Translations under genes and position numbers: made by a program
Shown here: piece after piece, positions 6,242 to 13,730 of the stretch
How the letters are laid out: each line of letters begins with the position of its first letter
Position numbering within the stretch: the stretch's first letter is position 1
The notes under the pieces: model-generated
Databases searched by the model: none
Seen by the model: only the letters and a program-made list of their open reading frames with translations
Told to the model about the DNA's origin: nothing
Source: an uncultured Eubacteriales bacterium
Lineage (GTDB): Bacteria > Bacillota > Clostridia > Oscillospirales > Acutalibacteraceae
Length of the DNA stretch: 25,165 bases
Direction: 5' to 3'
Assembly (NCBI GenBank): GCA_900540235.1
Contig: UQEY01000029.1
Coordinates: 1 to 25,165, forward strand

Positions 6242-7849
6242 ATGATTCAGGCTAATAATGTAACCGTTCAATTCGGCGGACGAGTATTGTTTGAAAGGGT
6301 TAATGTAACCTTTTCGCAGGGCAACTGCTATGGCATCATCGGTGCTAACGGCGCAGGTAAATCAACATTTTTAAAAGTTCTTTCGGGTGAACTTGAACCG
6401 CAAAAGGGTGAAGTGTTTATTACACCGGGTGAAAGGCTTTCGGTTTTAAAGCAGGACCACTTTGCTTACGACGAATATGAAGTAATCAGGACTGTTCTTA
6501 TGGGTAACCCAAGATTAATTGAGGTTATGGAGGAAAAAGACGCCCTTTATATGAAAGAAGATTTCAGCGAGGAGGACGGTATTAAAGCAGGCGAGCTTGA
6601 AGCGGAGTTTGCAGATATGGACGGTTGGAACGCTGAAAGTGACGCCGCATTTATGCTTAACAAACTCGGTGTGCCGGACGAGTACCACTATATGAAAATG
6701 GCGGAGCTTGCGTCAGATATGAAGGTTAAGGTTCTTTTGGCTCAGGCACTTTTCGGCAACCCTGATATTCTTCTTCTCGACGAGCCTACAAACCACCTTG
6801 ACCTTTCGGCTATTCGTTGGCTTGAAAACTTTCTTATGGATTTTGAAAATACGGTTATTGTTGTATCCCACGACCGTCACTTTTTAAACAAAGTTTGTAC
6901 TCATATTTGCGATGTCGACTTCGGTAAAATTCAGCTTTATACCGGTAACTATGACTTCTGGTACGAATATACCCAGATGCGTCAGCGTCAGGCAAGAGAC
7001 CAAAACAAGAAGAACGAGCAAAAGATTAAAGAACTTCAGGAATTTATTGCCCGTTTCTCTGCAAATGCCGCTAAGTCAAAGCAGGCAACAAGCCGTAAAA
7101 AGCAGCTTGACGCTCTTGAAATGATTGATATGCCGGTTTCAAGCAGGCGTTTTCCATATGTTGATTTTAAGCCTGACAGAGAATGCGGCAACGACCTTTT
7201 AAGGGTTGACCATTTAACAAAAACAGTCGGTGACCGTAAGGTGCTTGACGATGTTTCTTTCGTTATTCATCCGAGGGAAAAGGTAGCTTTTGTCGGCTCG
7301 GATGTTGTTGCAAAAACAACTCTTTTCAAAATTATTATGGGCGAACTTGAGCCTGACGAGGGTAGTTTTAAGTGGGGCGTAACCACTTCTCAAAGCTATT
7401 TTCCAAGTGATAACAGCAAGTATTTTGACGGTGTGAAACTTACTCTTGTTGACTGGCTTCGTCAATACACTTCTTACACTCTTGAAGCAGATATTCGTGG
7501 CTGGCTTGGCAGAATGTTATTCTCCGGTGAAGAAGCGTTAAAAATGGCAAATGTACTTTCCGGTGGCGAGCGTGTTCGTTGTATGCTTTGCAAAATGATG
7601 CTTTCGGGTGCAAATGTGCTTATCCTTGACGAGCCTACAAACCATCTCGACCTTGAATCAATCACTGCTCTCAACGACGGTCTTATCCGCTACCCTGAAA
7701 CTATTTTGTTCACTTCTCACGACCACCAGTTCGTTCAAACCGTTGCAAACAGAATTATTGAAATTTCGGGCAACAGAGTTATTGACCGTATGGGAACTTA
7801 TGATGAATTCCTTGAAAATGTTAACGAGGACCAGTTGAAGAAATATTAA
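6242..7849 (+). CDS. ABC-F family ATPase (YbiT/YkpA-like)
   Basis: 535 residues with two ATP-binding cassettes and no membrane segment. This is the ABC-F class, which acts on ribosomes during translation. Cassette 1 has Walker A GANGAGKS (34-41) and Walker B LLLDEPTNHLD (Asp180, Glu181), but its signature region reads ELASDMKVK, as is common in the YbiT group. The charged linker (about 245-300) joins cassette 2, whose Walker A is GSDVVAKTT (352-360), lacking the usual glycines. It keeps LSGGER (439-444) and LILDEPTNHLD (Asp463, Glu464). GGAGG lies 7 nt before the ATG. The ClC gene starts 4 nt after the stop, so the pair is cotranscribed. No antibiotic-resistance role can be read from the sequence. 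Confidence 0.9.
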   Translation: MIQANNVTVQFGGRVLFERVNVTFSQGNCYGIIGANGAGKSTFLKVLSGELEPQKGEVFITPGERLSVLKQDHFAYDEYEVIRTVLMGNPRLIEVMEEKDALYMKEDFSEEDGIKAGELEAEFADMDGWNAESDAAFMLNKLGVPDEYHYMKMAELASDMKVKVLLAQALFGNPDILLLDEPTNHLDLSAIRWLENFLMDFENTVIVVSHDRHFLNKVCTHICDVDFGKIQLYTGNYDFWYEYTQMRQRQARDQNKKNEQKIKELQEFIARFSANAAKSKQATSRKKQLDALEMIDMPVSSRRFPYVDFKPDRECGNDLLRVDHLTKTVGDRKVLDDVSFVIHPREKVAFVGSDVVAKTTLFKIIMGELEPDEGSFKWGVTTSQSYFPSDNSKYFDGVKLTLVDWLRQYTSYTLEADIRGWLGRMLFSGEEALKMANVLSGGERVRCMLCKMMLSGANVLILDEPTNHLDLESITALNDGLIRYPETILFTSHDHQFVQTVANRIIEISGNRVIDRMGTYDEFLENVNEDQLKKY

Positions 7850-7853
7850 TGAT

Positions 7854-9419
7854 ATGAGAAATAAAGATAGGTCAACTTACAGGAAAATTGAATTTCAAAG
7901 AAAAGAAAGTTTTTATCTTTTAGTCAGAGGTATAGAGGTCGGCATTGCGTCCGGCCTTGTTGCCGTATTATACCGCTTTTTGCTCTCCTTTGCGGAGGAA
8001 AAATTGATGAGTATAATTTCTTTTGTTAAGGGCAACCCGGTCAAAATTGCCGTTTGGTTTGTTATCCTTGCTCTTATCGGCTATTTGATTACTCTGCTTG
8101 TAAAATGGGAGCCTCAGGGCGGCGGCTCGGGTATTCCGCAGGTAAACGGTGAAATTAAGGGTCATATCAACCCGAGTTGGTGGCGAGTGATTCTTGTTAA
8201 GCTTATCGGCGGCACGGCTTGCGTCTTTTCAGGTTTGTCACTCGGCAGAGAGGGTCCGAGCGTTCAGCTTGGCGGTATGGCGGCTAAGGGCGTTGCAAGG
8301 CTCACAAAGGCGGACAAAACGACTGAACTTAGGATGATTAGTTGCGGTGCGGGCGCAGGTATGGCTGCCGCATTTAACGCACCTCTTGCAGGTACTATGT
8401 TTGTGCTTGAGGAAATTCATCACACCTTTGACAAAAGCCTTCTTTGTATGGGCATTGTGTCTGCAATTACTGCCGACTATATTTCAAAACTCTTTTTCGG
8501 TCAAAATACCGTGTTCAATTATGATACGGTCAATTTTCCGCTTAAATATTATTGGCTGTTAATTATTATGGGCTTCTTCCTCGGCATTTGCGGTTGCGCA
8601 TATAATGTCGTTATGGGTAAGGCACAAGATTTGTATAAAAAGATTAAAATGCCGAATTATGTAAAAATGCCGCTCGTGTTTGTTTTCAGCGGTGTTGTAG
8701 GTCTTGTTATGCCTCAAATTCTTTGCGGCGGTCACAGTATGGAGGTTATCCTTCTTAAAGAGCATCCGTCGGTATTGTATCTTTTTGTTTTGCTTGCAAC
8801 TAAGTTTTTTTTCGGTGCTCTTTGTTTTGCGAGCGGTGCACCGGGCGGTACTCTTTATCCGCTTTGTATTTTAGGCGCATATATGGGCGCTATTTTCGGC
8901 AGCGTGAGTGTAAATATGTTTGATTCAATTACTCCGGCTATGTGGGAGGAGTTTGTTGTTATCGGTATGGCAGGTCTTTTTGCTTCTATTGTAAGAAGTC
9001 CTATTACGGGTATAGTTCTTGTGTTTGAACTTACGGGTAATATGAACAATATTTTGCCGCTTGCCGTTGTAAGCCTTATCAGTTATGCGACTGCAAACTT
9101 TATAGGCGTCACTCCTTTTTATGAATTCCTTTTTGAAAGAATCGTCAGCACCGACCATGAAAAGCCGAGGTTTTTTGAAACTAACGAAAAGGTGCTTGAA
9201 ACTTATACTATCCCTGTCGGCAGTCCGGTTGCAAAAAAGAAAATCAAGGATATTGACTGGGGCAAACACTGCGTAATAGTAAGTATTGAGCGTGACGGCG
9301 TTTCAATTACTCCAAAGGGCGACACGGTTATTAAAGAGGGCGACGAAATTGTTGTGCTTGTAAGCCAGCGCCGTTTCTCAAGAGATATAGAAAAACTCGA
9401 ACAGATGATAAAGGGTTGA
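7854..9419 (+). CDS. ClC-family Cl-/H+ antiporter with C-terminal TrkA_C domain
   Basis: 521 residues: a ClC membrane domain (about 20-430) followed by a TrkA_C-type ligand-binding domain (about 445-515). Anion-site motifs are GSGIPQ (91-96), GREGPSVQLG (131-140, gating Glu133) and ASGAPGGTLYP (326-336). FVLEEIHHTF supplies the internal proton glutamate (Glu187), and Tyr423 in PFYEF matches the anion-coordinating tyrosine. With both glutamates present it should be an exchanger, not a passive channel. It is not a fluoride-type ClC, which would lack GREGP. The ATG is 4 nt after the ABC-F stop with no clear ribosome binding site, so translation is probably coupled. The TrkA_C domain suggests control by a small ligand. 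Confidence 0.93.
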   Translation: MRNKDRSTYRKIEFQRKESFYLLVRGIEVGIASGLVAVLYRFLLSFAEEKLMSIISFVKGNPVKIAVWFVILALIGYLITLLVKWEPQGGGSGIPQVNGEIKGHINPSWWRVILVKLIGGTACVFSGLSLGREGPSVQLGGMAAKGVARLTKADKTTELRMISCGAGAGMAAAFNAPLAGTMFVLEEIHHTFDKSLLCMGIVSAITADYISKLFFGQNTVFNYDTVNFPLKYYWLLIIMGFFLGICGCAYNVVMGKAQDLYKKIKMPNYVKMPLVFVFSGVVGLVMPQILCGGHSMEVILLKEHPSVLYLFVLLATKFFFGALCFASGAPGGTLYPLCILGAYMGAIFGSVSVNMFDSITPAMWEEFVVIGMAGLFASIVRSPITGIVLVFELTGNMNNILPLAVVSLISYATANFIGVTPFYEFLFERIVSTDHEKPRFFETNEKVLETYTIPVGSPVAKKKIKDIDWGKHCVIVSIERDGVSITPKGDTVIKEGDEIVVLVSQRRFSRDIEKLEQMIKG

Positions 9420-9423
9420 GAGT

Positions 9424-10773
9424 ATGAAAATTAATATTGCAAGTGCGAAAAAAATTAAAACGCTTAAAGGTTTCGGCGGCTCGGCTTGTTGGTGGTCGCC
9501 GCAAATTAAAAATAAAAAAACTGCAGATGATGTGGCAGAACTTCTTTACGGTAACAGCGGACTTAAAATGAATATCTACCGCTACAATATCGGCGGCGGA
9601 TACGATAAAAATAATTTAAGAATTGAAAACCCTTGGAGATATGTCGACTCCTTTATGAAGTCGGACGGCACATATGACTATACTCGTGACAAATATGCAG
9701 TGTATGTTATGAAAAAGTCGCTTGCGCTTGGCAATATCGATACGCTTATATTTTTTGCTAATTCACCCCATTTTACTCAAACGGTAACGGGGCAAACGAG
9801 CGGCGGTCTTACGGAGCATTTTTCAAACCTTGACAAAAGCAAGTATGAAGCGTTTGCAAAATATATGATTGACATAGCCGAGCATTTTATCGCTGACGGC
9901 TATCCTGTTAAATATATCAGCCCTATCAATGAACCGCAGTGGAAATGGGGCGGAGATTCGGTTTGGCAAGAGGGTTGCCACTACGAACCAAAAGAAGTTT
10001 TTGACTGCTATTTGGTATTTGCAAAGGAACTTGAAAAAAGAAATTCTTCGCTTAAACTTTACGGTCCCGAAAGCGGAAATATTAAAGACCACACTAAGGA
10101 ATATTATGAGCTTCTTTCGAGTGACGAACTTATTATGAAATATCTTGACACATTCGCTTACCATTCCTATGGCTCGGATGATGATGTTAAAACAAAGGCT
10201 GACTTCGGTATTTGGGCAAAGGAAAATATCAAAACTCCACGCTTTGATATGAGTGAGTGGTGTGAACTTCCGTGCAAACACGACACAAAATCGATTGAAT
10301 CGGCTTTGATTATGGCAAGGATAATCGGTGAAGATTTGATTTATACCGGCGTTGACAGTTGGAGCGCTTGGGTTTGCGCAAATCAGTGGGATAATGCCGT
10401 GCGTGACGGTAAGTGCTACAGTGACGGCTTTCTTGTAGCTAAGGATGACTGGTCAGATTATTATATTGCTATGCGCTATTATGCAATGGCTCATTTTTCA
10501 AAATATATAAAATCGGGCAGTTTGAGCCTTGATATCGGCTTTAATACTTCAAGAGGTTTCAGCGTTTTCGCCTTTGAACTTGAAGATAAATCAAAAGCTC
10601 TCGTAATGGTTAATAACAGCAAGGCTAAAAGATGTGCAGAGCTTGGCAAAGTTTTTGAAAACTGCACTTTTGTTGAAACAACGCAGGAATATCAACTTAA
10701 AGAAAAGAAACTTGAAAATGTGAAAAAACTTGATGTAAAACCTATGTCACTCGTTACGGCGATACTTAAATAA
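9424..10773 (+). CDS. Intracellular GH30 glycoside hydrolase (endo-beta-1,6-galactanase-like)
   Basis: 449 residues with a GH30 (clan A) barrel to about residue 360 and a C-terminal beta-sandwich. Marks of the family are GFGGSACWW near the start, YRYNIGGG (52-59), FFANSPHF (110-117), the acid/base Glu170 in ISPINEPQW and the nucleophile Glu278 in FDMSEW. The closest pattern I know is the subfamily containing endo-beta-1,6-galactanases of arabinogalactan side chains; that substrate is inferred. There is no signal peptide, so it should act on imported oligosaccharides in the cytoplasm. The ATG follows the ClC stop by 4 nt with GAGAG as a weak ribosome binding site, and a sulfatase gene follows, suggesting joint action on a sulfated or mixed glycan. 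Confidence 0.85.
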   Translation: MKINIASAKKIKTLKGFGGSACWWSPQIKNKKTADDVAELLYGNSGLKMNIYRYNIGGGYDKNNLRIENPWRYVDSFMKSDGTYDYTRDKYAVYVMKKSLALGNIDTLIFFANSPHFTQTVTGQTSGGLTEHFSNLDKSKYEAFAKYMIDIAEHFIADGYPVKYISPINEPQWKWGGDSVWQEGCHYEPKEVFDCYLVFAKELEKRNSSLKLYGPESGNIKDHTKEYYELLSSDELIMKYLDTFAYHSYGSDDDVKTKADFGIWAKENIKTPRFDMSEWCELPCKHDTKSIESALIMARIIGEDLIYTGVDSWSAWVCANQWDNAVRDGKCYSDGFLVAKDDWSDYYIAMRYYAMAHFSKYIKSGSLSLDIGFNTSRGFSVFAFELEDKSKALVMVNNSKAKRCAELGKVFENCTFVETTQEYQLKEKKLENVKKLDVKPMSLVTAILK

Positions 10774-10786
10774 TTAAGAGGAACAG

Positions 10787-12466
10787 ATGAAAAAGCCTAA
10801 TGTTTTACTTATCACAACCGACCAACAGCATTACTCAATGCTCGGTGCGGTTAACAGTTTAATAAATACGCCTAATCTTGACAAACTTGTCAGCGAGGGT
10901 ACGATGTTTAACCGTGCTTATTGCGCAAACCCCACCTGTTCGCCGTCAAGAGCAAGCATTTTGATAGGTATGTACCCGTCAAGGCACGGTTGCTATTCTC
11001 TGGGCACAAAGCTTTCTGAAAGCGTGCCGACTTTGAGCGGATATTTGAGGGATAATGGGTATGAAACTGCGCTTATCGGCAAAGCTCATTTTCAGCCGAC
11101 AAAGTCGAATGAGGAATTTTTGTCGATTGAAACGCCGGAGTATATGTACAATACCGACTATTGGCGAAATTTTAAGGGCAATTTTTACGGCTTTGACAAT
11201 ATTGAACTTTTGCGAAACCATACGGCAGAGCATTGGGTAGGTCAAAATTATGTTGCTTGGCTTGAAGACAGCGGTTGCAAAGACTGGAAAAAATACTTTT
11301 TCAGACCTCGTGGCAAAATGTTTTATAAGGATATGGGCACTTGGAACATACCTGAAAAGTATCATTACAATGCTTTTATTGCACAGAAAACGAATGAACT
11401 GCTTGCAAAGAGCAAGGAAGATGATAAACCGTTTTTTATCTGGGCAAGTTTTCCCGACCCGCATGGTCCTCATCTTGTACCAAAGCCTTGGAGCAAAATG
11501 TACGACTCGAATGATATGGAGCTTCCTGAGTTTTCATATAATGAGCACGACAAGAACCCTCCGTATTTTAAAGAAGTATTAAAAAAACATCCTCATCTCG
11601 ACGAATATCGTGAATCGGGTTATGCAATACACGGCTTTGAAAGGCACGAATATGACGAAAAAAGACTTAAAAAGCAGCTTGCTTTGGCCTACGGTATGGT
11701 ATCGTTTACAGACAAATATATCGGCATAATTCTTGATAAGCTGAAGGAACTTGACCTTGAAAAGGATACATTAATTATATTTACAACCGACCACGGCGAC
11801 CTGTTCGGCCAGCACGGCTTTACTCACAAATGTATTTTTCATTATGAAGATTTGCTCAGAGTCCCGTTTGTTGTTAAGTATAAAAATCATATTCCGTCAA
11901 ACATTTCGTCAAATTCGATTCAGTCGCTTGTTGATATTGCTCCTACCGTTCTTGACTATTGCGGCGTTGATATTCCGAGCGATATGCAGGGTATGAGTGA
12001 AAAAGCAAACTGGAACGGCTTGATTAACGATATGCGAACTTTTGCCATTTGCGAAAACAGGCACGAGCCGCACACTCTCCATATGGTCAGCTTTATTGAA
12101 AAAGACTATAAACTCACTTTTCACGAGGGTAGGCGATACGGCGAACTTTACGATATTAAAAATGACGGCGAAGAACACAACAATCTTTGGCGTGACGAAC
12201 ATTATAAAAACATCAAAGCCGATTTGATGTACAAACTTCTCAGGCAGGAACTTTTGATGGACGACATATCAAACAAAACTTTTGAAAAAGACGGTATGTC
12301 AATAATGCTTGATACCAAAAAAGACGAGTGCAAATTTCTTCTTTACGGCGTTGATGTTCAAAAGCACAGCGACTATATTGATGAAAAAATCGATATTTTG
12401 TCTTTCGCTTTAACAAAAGTTATAGGCGAGCGCAAAATACCTATGCCGAGAATTGCAAATGCTTAA
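10787..12466 (+). CDS. Cytoplasmic Cys-type sulfatase (type I arylsulfatase family)
   Basis: 559 residues of the formylglycine-dependent sulfatase fold. Metal ligands are Asp12-Gln13 in ITTDQQH and Asp335-His336 in FTTDHGDLFGQHG. Cys51 in CSPSR is the residue converted to formylglycine, and GKAHF (98-102) and DPHGPH (224-229) complete the active site. As a Cys-type enzyme in an anaerobe it will need an anSME-type maturase, which is not in this window. No signal peptide is present, so it works inside the cell, presumably on sulfated sugars taken up with the substrates of the GH30 partner 13 nt upstream. AGAGGA lies before the ATG. No terminator separates it from the rpsF promoter, so read-through into rpsF is possible. 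Confidence 0.9.
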   Translation: MKKPNVLLITTDQQHYSMLGAVNSLINTPNLDKLVSEGTMFNRAYCANPTCSPSRASILIGMYPSRHGCYSLGTKLSESVPTLSGYLRDNGYETALIGKAHFQPTKSNEEFLSIETPEYMYNTDYWRNFKGNFYGFDNIELLRNHTAEHWVGQNYVAWLEDSGCKDWKKYFFRPRGKMFYKDMGTWNIPEKYHYNAFIAQKTNELLAKSKEDDKPFFIWASFPDPHGPHLVPKPWSKMYDSNDMELPEFSYNEHDKNPPYFKEVLKKHPHLDEYRESGYAIHGFERHEYDEKRLKKQLALAYGMVSFTDKYIGIILDKLKELDLEKDTLIIFTTDHGDLFGQHGFTHKCIFHYEDLLRVPFVVKYKNHIPSNISSNSIQSLVDIAPTVLDYCGVDIPSDMQGMSEKANWNGLINDMRTFAICENRHEPHTLHMVSFIEKDYKLTFHEGRRYGELYDIKNDGEEHNNLWRDEHYKNIKADLMYKLLRQELLMDDISNKTFEKDGMSIMLDTKKDECKFLLYGVDVQKHSDYIDEKIDILSFALTKVIGERKIPMPRIANA

Positions 12467-12474
12467 AATAGTGC

Positions 12475-12503
12475 TTGACACGGCACGGTATTTTTGATAT
12501 AAT
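12475..12503 (+). promoter_or_regulatory. Strong promoter of rpsF-ssb-rpsR
   Basis: TTGACA (12475-12480), 17 nt, then TATAAT (12498-12503), with TGA directly before it as an extended -10. It is a full consensus promoter, fitting for a ribosomal protein operon. Confidence 0.9.
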
Positions 12504-12509
12504 AACACA

Positions 12510-12560
12510 GCTTTGGAAAACAAAGTATCCTTGCTTGTGCAAACGGCACAGGCCAAAAGA
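12510..12560 (+). promoter_or_regulatory. Structured rpsF leader, possible S6:S18 autoregulatory site
   Basis: The leader of about 70 nt can form CTTTG/CAAAG (12511-12515 with 12521-12525) and an 8-bp stem (12533-12540 with 12546-12553) around an AAACG loop. rpsF leaders in many bacteria bind the S6:S18 complex. I can see a hairpin in the right place but did not verify the conserved bulge, so this is tentative. Confidence 0.35.
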
Positions 12561-12580
12561 CCAAAAGGAGGTGCTGAAGA

Positions 12581-12871
12581 ATGGCATTAAAGAATTATGA
12601 AATCGTTATGGTTTTCTCTCTTTCAAACGGAGAAGAAGCAGTTGAGGTTTTAAAGCAGAAGTTTACTGACCTCATCGAAAAGCATGGCACTCTTGGCAAT
12701 GTTGAGGAATGGGGTAAGCGTAAGCTTGCATACCCAATCAACTATGAAAACGACGGCTATTATGTAGTTATCGATTTCACAAGTGATGAAGCATTCCCAC
12801 AGGAGCTTGACCGTGTTATCAACATTACAGACGGCGTACTTCGTTCTTTAATCGTTGCTAAAGGTGAATAA
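12581..12871 (+). CDS. rpsF: 30S ribosomal protein S6
   Basis: 96 residues, full length. The family start (KNYEIVMVFS) and the GKRKLAYPINYENDGYYV segment of S6 are clear. S6 pairs with S18 on the platform of the 30S subunit. AAGGAGGTG precedes the ATG. It heads the conserved rpsF-ssb-rpsR operon. Confidence 0.98.
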   Translation: MALKNYEIVMVFSLSNGEEAVEVLKQKFTDLIEKHGTLGNVEEWGKRKLAYPINYENDGYYVVIDFTSDEAFPQELDRVINITDGVLRSLIVAKGE

Positions 12872-12886
12872 TAGGAGGAATTATTT

Positions 12887-13318
12887 ATGATTAATTCTGT
12901 TGTTCTTATGGGCAGATTAACTTACGAGCCTGAGCTTAGAACTACATCAAGCGGCATTTCGGTTCTTCGTTTCCAAATGGCTGTTGACAGAAATTATCAG
13001 TCACAGGGACAGGACAGACAGGCTGATTTTATTGATTGTATTGCTTGGCGTCAAACTGCTGAATTTATTTCTCGTTATTTCCACAAGGGTTCAATGATTG
13101 CTGTTGAAGGCTCAATTCAAACAGGCAACTACAACGACCGTGACGGCAATAAGAGAAAATCCGTAGAAGTTGTTGCAAATCAAGTTTCTTTCTGCGGCTC
13201 TAAGGCAGAAAGTCAGGGTACAAACCCTGCATTTTCGCAGCCTGCACCGAGCTATGCAAGTGCTGACAATTCAGACTTTGAAGAAATTGTTGATGATGAC
13301 GACGACTTACCATTTTAA
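12887..13318 (+). CDS. ssb: Single-stranded DNA-binding protein
   Basis: 143 residues: an OB-fold (about 1-105) beginning INSVVLMGRLTYEPELR, a short Gln/Ser/Pro-rich linker, and the acidic tip DDDDLPF that docks DNA replication and repair partners. It coats single-stranded DNA. AGGAGG-type ribosome binding sites and 15-nt gaps tie it to rpsF and rpsR. Confidence 0.98.
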   Translation: MINSVVLMGRLTYEPELRTTSSGISVLRFQMAVDRNYQSQGQDRQADFIDCIAWRQTAEFISRYFHKGSMIAVEGSIQTGNYNDRDGNKRKSVEVVANQVSFCGSKAESQGTNPAFSQPAPSYASADNSDFEEIVDDDDDLPF

Positions 13319-13333
13319 AGGAGGAAACTAATT

Positions 13334-13573
13334 ATGGCATATAACAGAGCCGGTGGCCCTCGCAAGGGTCGCAAGAAGGTTTGCGTTTTTTGTGTAGAAA
13401 AAGTTGACGAAATCGACTACAAGGATGTTACAAGACTCAAGAGATTTGTTTCTGAAAGATCAAAGATTCTTCCTCGTCGTGTAACAGGCACATGCGCAAA
13501 GCATCAGAGAGAGCTTACTACTGCTATTAAGAGAGCAAGACATTTAGCTCTTCTCCCATACACTTCAGACTAA
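13334..13573 (+). CDS. rpsR: 30S ribosomal protein S18, zinc-ribbon form
   Basis: 79 residues. CVFC (17-20) and CAKH (54-57) supply four likely zinc ligands, marking the C+ (zinc-binding) paralogue type of S18. The KRFVSERSKILPRR core is the S6/rRNA-binding part. AAAGGAGG lies before the ATG. It is the last gene of the operon and is followed by a terminator. Confidence 0.98.
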   Translation: MAYNRAGGPRKGRKKVCVFCVEKVDEIDYKDVTRLKRFVSERSKILPRRVTGTCAKHQRELTTAIKRARHLALLPYTSD

Positions 13574-13580
13574 TAAAACT

Positions 13581-13612
13581 AAAGGTGCTGTTTTTGGCAC
13601 CTTTTTGTTTTG
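13581..13612 (+). terminator. Terminator of rpsF-ssb-rpsR
   Basis: AAAGGTGC (13581-13588) pairs with GCACCTTT (13597-13604), followed by a T-rich run, 8 nt after the rpsR stop. Confidence 0.85.
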
Positions 13613-13625
13613 TATTTTTATTTTC

Positions 13626-13671
13626 TTGCCGGATGGCGGCAAAAACTCGGCTTTGACTGATAAAAAAGCCG
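13626..13671. other. Two small hairpins in the convergent spacer
   Basis: TTGCCG (13626-13631) pairs with CGGCAA (13637-13642), and CGGCTTT (13648-13654) pairs with AAAGCCG (13665-13671). They sit between two terminators and may simply back them up. Confidence 0.45.
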
Positions 13672-13692
13672 CAAACAAAGATTTATTATATT

Positions 13693-13730
13693 AAAAATCA
13701 TCCTACACGCATTGTGCAGGATGATTTTTT
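13693..13730. terminator. Bidirectional terminator next to the glycosyltransferase
   Basis: A 12-bp stem (13693-13704 with 13718-13729) plus an inner CAC/GTG pair carries A/T-rich flanks on both strands. It abuts the stop of the minus-strand glycosyltransferase, so it should end that transcript and catch + strand read-through. Confidence 0.85.

Noticed and set aside
9823..10281. 152-codon frame antisense to the GH30 gene
   Set aside because: It lies wholly inside a gene with intact catalytic residues and shows no family motif; it is a shadow frame.
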